DNA of 5,951 bases from Gammaproteobacteria bacterium (GCA_015658965.1 DQNX01000095.1:1-5951), one strand, 5' to 3'. Counted from the first letter of the stretch, positions 1 through 5,342 are shown. Notes: a model not told the origin generated them from the letters alone. Program-made: numbers and translations.

Positions 1-126
1 GGTTTTATCTGCATGTGAGATAAATTTTCTAAGCACAGCCCCTAAGACAATATGCATAATAAAAGTTACAGCAAATAAGATACCAACGGTTTCGTAAACG
101 GTTAAGTTTTGTAAGAATTCATTCAT
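1..126 (-). CDS. N-terminus of a probable MscS-family mechanosensitive channel (partial, runs off left edge)
   Basis: Forty-two codons are visible from an ATG at 126 to the left edge, with no stop. The peptide begins MNEFLQNLTVYETVGILF, continues as one hydrophobic helix (about residues 13-34), and ends in a basic stretch, LRKFISHADKT. A single N-terminal membrane helix followed by a basic segment with a HA(D/E)KT-like turn is typical of the start of small-conductance MscS-type channels, which release solutes under osmotic downshock. That family assignment is inferred from a short fragment with no diagnostic pore motif. No convincing Shine-Dalgarno precedes the ATG (the upstream bases are A/T-rich). 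The gap to the preceding lipoprotein gene is 61 nt, so it may be the last member of the glyQ operon or have its own promoter. Confidence 0.45.
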   Translation of the reverse strand, partial: MNEFLQNLTVYETVGILFAVTFIMHIVLGAVLRKFISHADKT

Positions 127-154
127 GTTATTTATTTTAGCTGTTATTTTAAGA

Positions 155-189
155 GACCTTTGTATAAATAAGGACAGTTGGAAAAGGTC
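155..189. repeat. Inverted repeat at the end of the lipoprotein gene
   Basis: GACCTTT at 155-161 is repeated inverted as AAAGGTC at 183-189, giving a possible 7-bp stem with a 21-nt loop that overlaps the lipoprotein stop codon. On the minus strand it is followed by TCTTAAAAT rather than a clean T run, so it is a poor intrinsic terminator. It could be a weak terminator or a processing hairpin. Confidence 0.3.
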
Positions 190-715
190 ACTTTAAGTAT
201 TTGAGTGGATTAATCGGTGTCTTGAATTTCTTCATCTCGAAGTAAAAATCATTAATGCCAGTTAAAGCAATAATCTGCCCTTTTTTGACTTGATCACCGC
301 GCTCAACCTTAAGACTTTGATTTTGAGTGTAGCTGCTGTAAAAACCCAGCGGGTGTTTAATGATAAGCATCTTCCCAAAGCTTTTCATTGTATTGCCACT
401 ATAGGTAATAATACCATCACGAATGGCACGCACCTCTTGCCCTGGTTTGGTATTAAAAGTAAGGCCGGTATGCTGCTTTGAAAAGGTTTTCACTACCTTG
501 CCAGACACCGGAATAGACCAACTCTTTTTAACTATTTGTTGTTGATTTTTTTTAGTTTTTTTAACAATAACCACGTTATTAGCCAAACGCGTCGGATCAA
601 TATTTTGCTGATTGGTTGATTTTTCAATAATCATTACTTTTAGTTTGGGCGTAGAAGAAAAACACCCGCTTAGGGTGATTGACATAAAAGCAAGACCCAG
701 CAGTTTAATTAACAT
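188..715 (-). CDS. Small lipoprotein with a degenerate LytM/M23 domain (NlpD/EnvC-like)
   Basis: This 175-residue protein has a lipoprotein signal peptide with the lipobox L-S-G-C at residues 15-18 (lipidated Cys18). A basic, low-complexity linker (about 30-64) leads to a LytM/M23 fold domain (about 66-175) showing the family pattern of GKVVKTF, a DGIITYSGN turn, IIKHPLGFYSSY, VKKGQIIALTG and a final NPLKYL. The zinc-peptidase ligands are largely gone. His82 of the H-x3-D motif remains but its Asp is Thr86, the A-H-N catalytic His is Gln131, and the H-x-H pair is Asp156 and Tyr158. Family knowledge links such inactive LytM proteins (NlpD, EnvC) to activation of cell-wall amidases at division. 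That role is inferred here. It is much shorter than E. coli NlpD and has no LysM domain. The start at 715 overlaps yqaA by 11 nt, with AGGGG upstream, which suggests translational coupling. Confidence 0.85.
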   Translation of the reverse strand: MLIKLLGLAFMSITLSGCFSSTPKLKVMIIEKSTNQQNIDPTRLANNVVIVKKTKKNQQQIVKKSWSIPVSGKVVKTFSKQHTGLTFNTKPGQEVRAIRDGIITYSGNTMKSFGKMLIIKHPLGFYSSYTQNQSLKVERGDQVKKGQIIALTGINDFYFEMKKFKTPINPLKYLK

Positions 716-1277
716 ACCAAACCCCTAAAGCCACAATAATAATCAAAACATAACCCAGTCGATCAATGTGCTTTTTCAGCCAAACATCAGCCTGATCGCC
801 AAATTTTCTTATCAAAAAAGCCACTAAATAATAGCGTGCACCCCGTGCTAACAACGAAATCAGAATAAAGGGTAACAGCGCCATGCTCACAGTGCCAGCC
901 GTAATCGTGGCAAGTTTGTAGGGCAATGGGCTGAATGCTGCCAAACCAACAAACCAAATACCATATTGGTCAAACCAAATTTTTGAAGTATCAACCATTG
1001 TCATTTTGATTAAGCTATATTCAAGCAAGAAGGCAAGCAATATTTCACCCAAGAAATAACCAGCCAATCCACCTAAAACTGAGGTGATTGTACAAACCAG
1101 CGCGTAATAATATGCCTTGTTTGGTTGCTTGAGTGACATAGGCGCCAGAATAACATCAGGTGGCGGATAAGGCAGAATGGATGACTCTAGAAAACTAACA
1201 ATAGAGAGCCAGTAAATGGCGTATTTACTTTGCGCCCAATCCAGTGCTTTTTGATAAAGTTTGGAAAAAATTCTCAT
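705..1277 (-). CDS. yqaA: YqaA-family inner-membrane protein (DedA/VTT, SNARE-associated domain)
   Basis: This 190-residue multi-pass membrane protein is close to the usual length of the YqaA family (COG1238). An amphipathic N-terminus is followed by the hallmark re-entrant segment ESSILPYPPPDVILAPM (31-47), a helix with GGLAGYFLG (69-77), the second conserved segment AFSPLPYKLATITAG (114-128), RGARYYLVAFLIRKFG (145-160) and a C-terminal helix (about 174-189). Two proline-containing half-helices facing each other are the DedA/VTT architecture. Some DedA relatives move or flip lipid carriers, but the YqaA substrate is unknown and none can be read from the sequence. It starts 9 nt after the glyQ stop and overlaps the lipoprotein gene by 11 nt, so it is co-transcribed. 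No clear Shine-Dalgarno is seen before the ATG, consistent with translation coupled to glyQ. Confidence 0.9.
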   Translation of the reverse strand: MRIFSKLYQKALDWAQSKYAIYWLSIVSFLESSILPYPPPDVILAPMSLKQPNKAYYYALVCTITSVLGGLAGYFLGEILLAFLLEYSLIKMTMVDTSKIWFDQYGIWFVGLAAFSPLPYKLATITAGTVSMALLPFILISLLARGARYYLVAFLIRKFGDQADVWLKKHIDRLGYVLIIIVALGVWYVN

Positions 1278-1286
1278 GCAGATTAA

Positions 1287-2183
1287 TTATTTTTTTACCA
1301 TTGGAAAGCCTAAAGCTTCGCGCGAGTCGTAATAAGTTTGTGCGACTTTTTGACTCATTGCACGAACTCGACGGATAAATCGAGCACGATCAGTCACACT
1401 AATGGCATGACGTGCATCGAGCAAGTTAAAAAGATGTGATGCCTTCATTACTTGTTCGTAAGCAGGATAAGATAGAGATTCTTCTATTAGTTTTTCGTTC
1501 ATGGCTTCAGCCTCATCAAACTGTCTAAACAGAACATCAGTATCAGCAATTTCAAAATTATATTTTGATTGTTCTACTTCATTTTGATGAAAGACATCGC
1601 CGTAACTCACGCCATCAACCCAAATCAAATCAAATACACTGTCTACCCCTTGTAGGTACATGGCTAAGCGCTCTAATCCGTAAGTGAGTTCACCAGCAAC
1701 CGGTTTGCAAGGCAGACCGCCGATTTGTTGAAAATAAGTAAATTGAGAAACTTCCATGCCGTTAAGCCAAATTTCCCAACCCAAGCCCCAGGCCCCGAGT
1801 GTCGGTGATTCCCAGTTGTCTTCAACAAAACGCACATCATGCATGGTCAGATCAATGCCGATTTCAGTTAATGATTCTAAGTAAAGATCTTGAATGTCTT
1901 TGGGTGATGGCTTAAGCAATACTTGGAATTGATAATAATGCCCTAAGCGATTTGGATTTTCACCATAACGACCATCGGTAGGGCGACGAGAAGGCTGGAC
2001 ATAAGCCGCCTTCCATGGCTCTGGGCCAATCGAACGCAGAAAGGTAGCAGGGTGAAAAGTACCTGCCCCCATTTCCATATCAAAGGGTTGCAACAAGGTA
2101 CAGCCTTTAGAAGCCCAAAACGACTGTAATTTTAAGATTAGATTTTGAAACGATGCTGTTGCATCTAGGTCTGAAATTGACAT
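1287..2183 (-). CDS. glyQ: Glycyl-tRNA synthetase alpha subunit
   Basis: GlyQ is the catalytic alpha subunit of the bacterial alpha2beta2 glycyl-tRNA synthetase (class II), which activates glycine with ATP. At 298 residues it is full length (E. coli about 303). Visible signatures are LQPFDMEMGAGTFHPATF (31-48), the motif 2 region QPSRRPTDGRYGENPNR (63-79), the active-site stretch from EDNWESPTLGAWG (121-133) to VSQFTYFQQ (145-153), motif 3 GELTYGLERLAMYLQG (164-179), and the conserved tail ARHAISVTDRARFIRRVR (257-274). The ATG at 2183 is the natural family start, although no Shine-Dalgarno precedes it. The next gene downstream is yqaA, not glyS. The beta subunit, needed for tRNA binding and activity, must be encoded elsewhere. 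A long structured leader lies upstream. Confidence 0.98.
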   Translation of the reverse strand: MSISDLDATASFQNLILKLQSFWASKGCTLLQPFDMEMGAGTFHPATFLRSIGPEPWKAAYVQPSRRPTDGRYGENPNRLGHYYQFQVLLKPSPKDIQDLYLESLTEIGIDLTMHDVRFVEDNWESPTLGAWGLGWEIWLNGMEVSQFTYFQQIGGLPCKPVAGELTYGLERLAMYLQGVDSVFDLIWVDGVSYGDVFHQNEVEQSKYNFEIADTDVLFRQFDEAEAMNEKLIEESLSYPAYEQVMKASHLFNLLDARHAISVTDRARFIRRVRAMSQKVAQTYYDSREALGFPMVKK

Positions 2184-2208
2184 ACGAAATCAGTGAAAAA
2201 TAACAAAA

Positions 2209-2214
2209 ATTTTA
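2209..2214 (-). promoter_or_regulatory. Weak candidate -10 box close to glyQ
   Basis: The minus strand reads TAAAAT here (5 of 6 matches to TATAAT), about 26 nt before the glyQ start. No good -35 is found 16-18 nt upstream. A TATAGT at 2228-2233 is an equally weak alternative. Either could give glyQ transcription independent of the upstream terminator-like hairpin. Confidence 0.2.
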
Positions 2215-2261
2215 CCGCATCAATAGCTACTATATGATTTATTTGAAAACAGCTAAAAGAT

Positions 2262-2394
2262 TAAAAAATGGGGGCTAGATATAAAGCTGAGAAGAATTAA
2301 GTTAAACCCCCAAAACCCAAAAGACAGATAATTAATATATGGAGATATTAAGTCTTCTAGGTGTGCTACTAAAAACATGACGAGTTTTAGTAAC
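2262..2394 (-). ncRNA. Predicted structured transcript upstream of glyQ (small RNA or attenuator leader, unknown family)
   Basis: This is the main content of the 394-nt gap between ahcY and glyQ. Transcription from the promoter at 2401-2409 would begin near 2394 and could end at a T run at 2268-2263. Three helices can be drawn on the minus strand. The first is TACTAAAA/TTTTAGTA (2392-2385 with 2374-2367; 10-nt loop). The second is two-part: AAGAC/GTCTT (2325-2321 with 2356-2352) stacked on TTAATAT/ATATTAA (2332-2338 with 2345-2351). The third is TGGGGG/CCCCCA (2312-2307 with 2274-2269) followed by TTTTTT. An alternative pairing of 2358-2348 with 2300-2290 (10 of 11 bases) competes with the second helix and would be knotted with the third. 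I do not recognise it as 6S, tmRNA, 4.5S, RNase P or a glycine riboswitch. Either it is a free small RNA, or its terminator controls read-through into glyQ. Confidence 0.5.
2263..2312 (-). terminator. Candidate intrinsic terminator/attenuator upstream of glyQ
   Basis: On the minus strand, TGGGGG (2312-2307) pairs with CCCCCA (2274-2269), followed at once by TTTTTT (2268-2263). The GC-only core is striking in such AT-rich DNA. The 32-nt loop is long for an intrinsic terminator, so strength is uncertain. Confidence 0.4.
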
Positions 2395-2400
2395 GAAGTT

Positions 2401-2409
2401 ATTATAGCA
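2401..2409 (-). promoter_or_regulatory. Extended -10 promoter for the glyQ leader RNA
   Basis: The minus strand reads TGCTATAAT, a perfect extended -10 (TGn-TATAAT), preceded by eight T residues. No good -35 is seen 17-18 nt upstream, as is usual for extended -10 promoters. Expected start is near 2394. The placement, 218 nt before glyQ, implies either a separate RNA or a long leader. Confidence 0.6.
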
Positions 2410-2428
2410 AAAAAAATGATTATGTAAT

Positions 2429-2487
2429 AAGGTTTAATTTTCCTATATTTTTGACAAAAATAGGCTGTTTTTTCTCAAAAAAACCTT
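2429..2487. repeat. Nested AT-rich inverted repeats
   Basis: AAGGTTT (2429-2435) and AAACCTT (2481-2487) bracket two smaller palindromes: CCTATATTTTTG/CAAAAATAGG (2442-2453 with 2455-2464) and GTTTTTT/AAAAAAC (2467-2473 with 2478-2484). The block lies just upstream of the 2401-2409 promoter, where AT tracts could act as an UP element or bent DNA. No gene is seen in it. Confidence 0.35.
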
Positions 2488-2532
2488 TTGTTATGGGCAA
2501 TATGAAAATTTTGGAAATTATTGAAATGACGT

Positions 2533-2561
2533 AAAAAATGCGAGAAAAAACTCGCATTTTT
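2533..2561. terminator. Intrinsic terminator after ahcY (bidirectional in form)
   Basis: AAAAATGCGAG (2534-2544) and CTCGCATTTTT (2551-2561) form an 11-bp stem with a 6-nt loop. On the minus strand the GC core is followed by TTTTTT (2538-2533). It lies 16 nt past the ahcY stop codon and should end the metK/ahcY transcript. The mirrored A and T runs would let it work in either direction. Confidence 0.92.
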
Positions 2562-2577
2562 ATGTATTTAGTGGTTT

Positions 2578-3948
2578 TTAGTATTTATAAGACTCCGACT
2601 TGAAAGGCCCCTCCTTGGGTACGTTGATATAGTCAGCTTGCCTGTCTGTCATCTGCGTCAGCACACCGCCAAAACCGCCTACCATGCCGGCTGCCACTTC
2701 TTCATCGAGTTTCTTTGGTAATACTTCAACATAAATATCACCACCCAAATCTGCAAATTTTGCATCAAATAAATGCATTTGCGCTAACACTTGGTTGGCA
2801 AATGAGCCATCCATAATTCGGCTTGGGTGACCCGTTGCATTGCCTAAATTAACCAAGCGACCCTCGGATAATAAAATTAAGTAATCATTTTTATCATCAC
2901 TTCTAAAGACACGATGAACTTGTGGCTTGACTTCGTCCCAGCGCCAATTATCACGCATATATTGCGTGTCGATTTCATTGTCAAAGTGGCCGATATTACA
3001 AACCACAGAGCCTGACTTAAGCGTTTGTAGCATCGCATCATCACAAACGTTGATGTTGCCAGTTGTGGTCACAATTAAATCCGTTGAGCCTAATAAGTTG
3101 GTGTTGATACCCGCTGTTGTGCCGGTATTAACGCCATCATTGTAAGGGGAAACAATTTCGAAACCATCCATGCAAGCTTGCATGGCACAAATTGGATCGA
3201 TCTCAGAAATTTTAACAATCATGCCTTCTTGGCGTAGAGATTGTGCCGAGCCTTTACCAACATCACCATAACCAATCACCAAGGCTTTTTTACCCGACAT
3301 GAGCATATCTGTACCACGCTTAATAGCATCGTTTAGTGAATGACGACAACCATATTTGTTGTCATTTTTTGATTTGGTTACTGAATCGTTAACATTAATG
3401 GCTGGCACTTTGAGTGTGCCTTCTTCCATCATCTCAAGTAGGCGGTGAACACCAGTAGTCGTCTCTTCACTAATGCCGTGAATATTTTTTAACATTTCTG
3501 GGTATTTTTCATGCAACATTTCGGTTAGATCGCCGCCATCGTCTAAAACCATATTGGCATCCCAAGGCTTGCCATCAGACAAAATGGTTTGCTCAATACA
3601 CCATAAGAATTCTTCATCCGTTTCACCTTTCCAAGCAAACGTTGGAATGTCTGCTGCTACCATGGCAGCCGCAGCGTGATCTTGGGTTGAGAAAATATTA
3701 CAGCTTGACCAGCGCACTTGTGCACCGAGGTCGACCAAAGTCTCCATCAAAACAGCCGTTTGAATGGTCATGTGGATACAGCCTAAAATTTTAGCGCCTT
3801 TGAGGGGTTGCTGTTTTGCGTAACGTGCGCGTAATGCCATGAGTGCGGGCATTTCAGCTTCAGCCATTTCGACTTCTTTACGGCCGTAATCAGCCAATGA
3901 CATGTCGGCAACTTTGTAGTCTTCATTGTTTAAAGTGGGATTGCTCAT
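2578..3948 (-). CDS. ahcY: S-adenosylhomocysteine hydrolase (adenosylhomocysteinase)
   Basis: AhcY reversibly splits SAH, the product inhibitor of methyltransferases, into adenosine and homocysteine, using bound NAD. At 456 residues it has the usual bacterial length, slightly longer than the 432-residue human enzyme. Visible signatures are GCIHMTIQTAVLMETL (56-71, with His59), SSCNIFSTQDHAAAA (81-95), catalytic Asp137 in LDDGGD, Glu162 in EETTTGVHRL, and NDSVTKSKNDN (187-197) with Lys192 and Asp196 matching the human Lys186/Asp190 pair. These are followed by Cys201, the Rossmann motif GYGDVGKG (226-233) and the conserved C-terminal tail ending PFKSESYKY. The ATG at 3948 is preceded by a strong AGGAGA (3959-3954) at 5-nt spacing. 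It sits just downstream of metK, behind its own promoter and an SAH riboswitch, and ends at a strong terminator. It is intact, with all key residues present. Confidence 0.99.
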   Translation of the reverse strand: MSNPTLNNEDYKVADMSLADYGRKEVEMAEAEMPALMALRARYAKQQPLKGAKILGCIHMTIQTAVLMETLVDLGAQVRWSSCNIFSTQDHAAAAMVAADIPTFAWKGETDEEFLWCIEQTILSDGKPWDANMVLDDGGDLTEMLHEKYPEMLKNIHGISEETTTGVHRLLEMMEEGTLKVPAINVNDSVTKSKNDNKYGCRHSLNDAIKRGTDMLMSGKKALVIGYGDVGKGSAQSLRQEGMIVKISEIDPICAMQACMDGFEIVSPYNDGVNTGTTAGINTNLLGSTDLIVTTTGNINVCDDAMLQTLKSGSVVCNIGHFDNEIDTQYMRDNWRWDEVKPQVHRVFRSDDKNDYLILLSEGRLVNLGNATGHPSRIMDGSFANQVLAQMHLFDAKFADLGGDIYVEVLPKKLDEEVAAGMVGGFGGVLTQMTDRQADYINVPKEGPFKSESYKY

Positions 3949-3978
3949 TTTTATCTCCTATTAAAGCATAATAAAAAT

Positions 3979-4033
3979 GAGCGCCGTTTTAATTGCCAAG
4001 CCTGATGGGGTTCCCAATGCAGCGCTCCTTGGC
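3979..4033 (-). promoter_or_regulatory. SAH riboswitch (ahcY leader)
   Basis: The minus-strand RNA contains the conserved blocks of the SAH riboswitch in order: CCAAGGAGCGCTGC (4032-4019), CAGGCTTGG (4004-3996) and AACGGCGCTC (3988-3979). P1 is GCCAAG (4033-4028) with CTTGGC (4000-3995). An inner hairpin TGGG/CCCA lies at 4016-4006. The pseudoknot pairs GAGCGC (4027-4022) with GCGCTC (3984-3979). By family knowledge this aptamer binds SAH, discriminates against SAM, and raises ahcY expression when SAH builds up. The expression platform is not obvious. The aptamer ends 19 nt before the AGGAGA site, so control of ribosome access is plausible. ATTTTT after the pseudoknot arm gives a terminator-like look but does not fit an ON switch. 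Confidence 0.93.
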
Positions 4034-4042
4034 GAGAAAGTA

Positions 4043-4048
4043 ATTATA
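4043..4048 (-). promoter_or_regulatory. -10 box of the ahcY promoter
   Basis: The minus strand has a perfect TATAAT here, 12 nt after the metK stop codon and about 10 nt before the first base of the SAH riboswitch. Transcription would start near 4036, so the aptamer would sit at the very 5' end of the RNA. The -35 is weak (TTACTA at 17-bp spacing, 3 of 6). No terminator separates metK from this point, so read-through from metK may also feed ahcY. Confidence 0.6.
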
Positions 4049-4059
4049 CCTTCAAACGA

Positions 4060-5193
4060 TTATTTTAGTAAGTGTGCACGATCAGTTTTTTCCCAACTAA
4101 TGGCGTCTTCAGTGCGACCGAAATGGCCGTAACTGGCTGTTTGTTGGTAGATTGGACGCTTTAAATCTAGCATGGCAATCAAACCTTTAGGACGTAAGTC
4201 AAAATGCTCAGCCACCAATGCTTCGATAGTTTCATCTGACACTTGTCCTGTACCAAAGGTCTCAATACTAATGGAGGTTGGTTCAGCCACACCAATCGCA
4301 TAAGATACTTGGATCTCACATTTATCAGCCAAGCCGGCAGCGACGATATTTTTAGCCACGTAGCGTGTTGCGTACGCTGCAGAGCGATCCACTTTTGATG
4401 GGTCTTTACCTGAGAATGCACCGCCACCATGACGTGCCATACCACCATAAGTATCTACAATAATCTTTCGACCAGTGAGACCTGCGTCACCCACGGGGCC
4501 GCCAATCACAAAGTGACCGGTTGGATTAATGTAAAATTTGGTTGAATCAGTTAGCCACTCACTGGGTAGCACGGGTTTAATCACCTCTTCTAAAATGGCT
4601 TCACGCAAATCATCTAATGAAATATTTTCATCATGCTGAGTAGATAATACCACCGCATCAATACCTACAATCTTGTGACCATCGTAATGGCAAGAAACTT
4701 GTGATTTTGCGTCAGGACGCAACCAAGGCAAAGTGCCGTTTTTCATCAACTCTGCCTGCTTAGCCACCAGACGATGCGCGTATAGAATGGGTGCGGGCAT
4801 GAGCACATCGGTTGCATTACAAGCATAACCAAACATCAAGCCTTGATCGCCAGCGCCTTGTTCGTGGTTTTCAAACTCATTAACGCCCATGGCAATATCT
4901 TGAGACTGCTCACCTAAGAGGTTGATTAAATCACAAGTATGGCCGTTAAAACCGTATTCTTCTTTATCGTAGCCGATACCAATAATGGTGTCACGTACGA
5001 TTTTTTCATAGTTAATGTTGGCACCCGTAGTAATCTCACCAGCAAGGACGACATGATTGTCTTTAACCAAGGTCTCAACTGCAACGCGTGAGTTTTTATC
5101 TTGGGCTAATGCTGCGTCTAAAATAGCATCAGAAATTTGATCACAGACTTTATCTGGGTGACCGGCAGAAACAGATTCGGAAGTAAAAATCAT
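4060..5193 (-). CDS. metK: S-adenosylmethionine synthetase (methionine adenosyltransferase)
   Basis: MetK makes SAM from methionine and ATP in the cytoplasm, releasing phosphate and diphosphate. The 377-residue protein is close to E. coli MetK (384). It lacks about three residues at the start and ends shortly after SWEKTDRAHLLK. Signatures are FTSESVSAGHPDKVCDQ (3-19) with catalytic His12 and Asp14, the ATP-binding hexapeptide region GAGDQGLMFGY (113-123), KNGTLPWLRPDAKSQV (151-166), the P-loop-like GGGAFSGKD (256-264) followed by PSKVDRSAAYATRYVAKN, and FDLRPKGLI (331-339). The ATG at 5193 is preceded by AGGAGA (5206-5201) at 7-nt spacing. A promoter, a SAM-II-like RNA and a terminator hairpin lie in its leader, which points to feedback control by SAM. 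No MetJ-type AGACGTCT boxes are seen. ahcY follows after 111 nt. Confidence 0.99.
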   Translation of the reverse strand: MIFTSESVSAGHPDKVCDQISDAILDAALAQDKNSRVAVETLVKDNHVVLAGEITTGANINYEKIVRDTIIGIGYDKEEYGFNGHTCDLINLLGEQSQDIAMGVNEFENHEQGAGDQGLMFGYACNATDVLMPAPILYAHRLVAKQAELMKNGTLPWLRPDAKSQVSCHYDGHKIVGIDAVVLSTQHDENISLDDLREAILEEVIKPVLPSEWLTDSTKFYINPTGHFVIGGPVGDAGLTGRKIIVDTYGGMARHGGGAFSGKDPSKVDRSAAYATRYVAKNIVAAGLADKCEIQVSYAIGVAEPTSISIETFGTGQVSDETIEALVAEHFDLRPKGLIAMLDLKRPIYQQTASYGHFGRTEDAISWEKTDRAHLLK

Positions 5194-5199
5194 TTTTTA

Positions 5200-5250
5200 T
5201 TCTCCTAGAAATTAAAAAAAACCCTTTAAGCGGGTCTTTTTTTAGAAGAA
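5200..5250 (-). promoter_or_regulatory. metK Shine-Dalgarno and complementary upstream sequence
   Basis: The ribosome binding site TAGGAGAA (5207-5200) is complementary over 8 bases, including one G-T wobble, to TTCTTCTA (5250-5243) just upstream of the terminator hairpin. The two pairings stack onto one long stem with a 6-nt bulge. This could hide the ribosome site in transcripts that escape termination. The pairing is seen in the sequence and its role is inferred. Confidence 0.4.
5214..5243 (-). terminator. Intrinsic terminator in the metK leader (attenuator)
   Basis: On the minus strand, a run of A then GACCC (5243-5232) pairs with GGGTTTTTTTT (5224-5214) around the 7-nt loop GCTTAAA, with one G-T wobble. 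The stem ends in eight T residues. It lies between the promoter and the start codon, only 7 nt from the Shine-Dalgarno site, so it must be regulated or leaky. That is the expected expression platform for the SAM-sensing RNA upstream. Confidence 0.8.
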
Positions 5251-5262
5251 CTCCTGCTTTAG

Positions 5263-5326
5263 CTTGTTTTAGTTACCATTATAAATAATGAGTAACAACG
5301 CTAGCAATCGGGACAAATTAGCGTGT
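5263..5326 (-). promoter_or_regulatory. Probable SAM-II/SAM-V-type riboswitch (metK leader), divergent
   Basis: The minus-strand RNA has stem P1 ACGCT (5324-5320) with AGCGT (5302-5298). It encloses a 17-nt loop with the SAM-II blocks ATTT (5318-5315), CC and ATTGC (5308-5304) at the spacing I recall from the Sargasso Sea SAM-II RNA. The 3' half is GTAACTAAAA (5276-5267), matching the family's GUAGCUAAAA. TTGC (5307-5304) can pair with GTAA (5276-5273) to make the pseudoknot. The loop between P1 and the 3' half is about 21 nt and holds its own hairpin, longer than in the structure I recall. The CC/GG part of the second helix is not preserved; TTTGT (5317-5313) with ACAAG (5267-5263) might replace it. 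Position between promoter and terminator of metK supports SAM feedback. Confidence 0.65.
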
Positions 5327-5333
5327 GGTCGAA

Positions 5334-5342
5334 ATTATAACA
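5334..5342 (-). promoter_or_regulatory. Extended -10 promoter of metK
   Basis: The minus strand reads TGTTATAAT, a perfect extended -10. It follows AT-rich tracts with no recognisable -35. The expected start near 5327 places the SAM-II-like RNA at the 5' end of the transcript, giving a leader of about 134 nt. Confidence 0.7.

Noticed and set aside
290..481. Plus-strand open frame of 63 codons
   Set aside because: It lies opposite the lipoprotein gene, has no ribosome site and no recognisable protein features. It is a shadow frame.
2262..2394. Glycine riboswitch upstream of glyQ
   Set aside because: The conserved GGAGAG-type and tandem aptamer motifs are absent and the region is too short for the typical tandem form.
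2451..2456. TTGACA on the plus strand as a -35 box
   Set aside because: No -10-like hexamer lies 16-18 nt downstream and there is no plus-strand gene to serve.
2927..3145. Plus-strand open frame of 72 codons
   Set aside because: It is antisense to the conserved NAD-binding part of ahcY and its composition fits a shadow of that gene.
4179..4448. Second minus-strand frame of 89 codons inside metK
   Set aside because: It overlaps the fully conserved metK frame, and its sequence (histidine, tryptophan and valine runs) is a frame-shifted shadow.
5251..5255. AGGAG upstream in the metK leader as an alternative ribosome site
   Set aside because: No ATG, GTG or TTG start follows at a usable distance.
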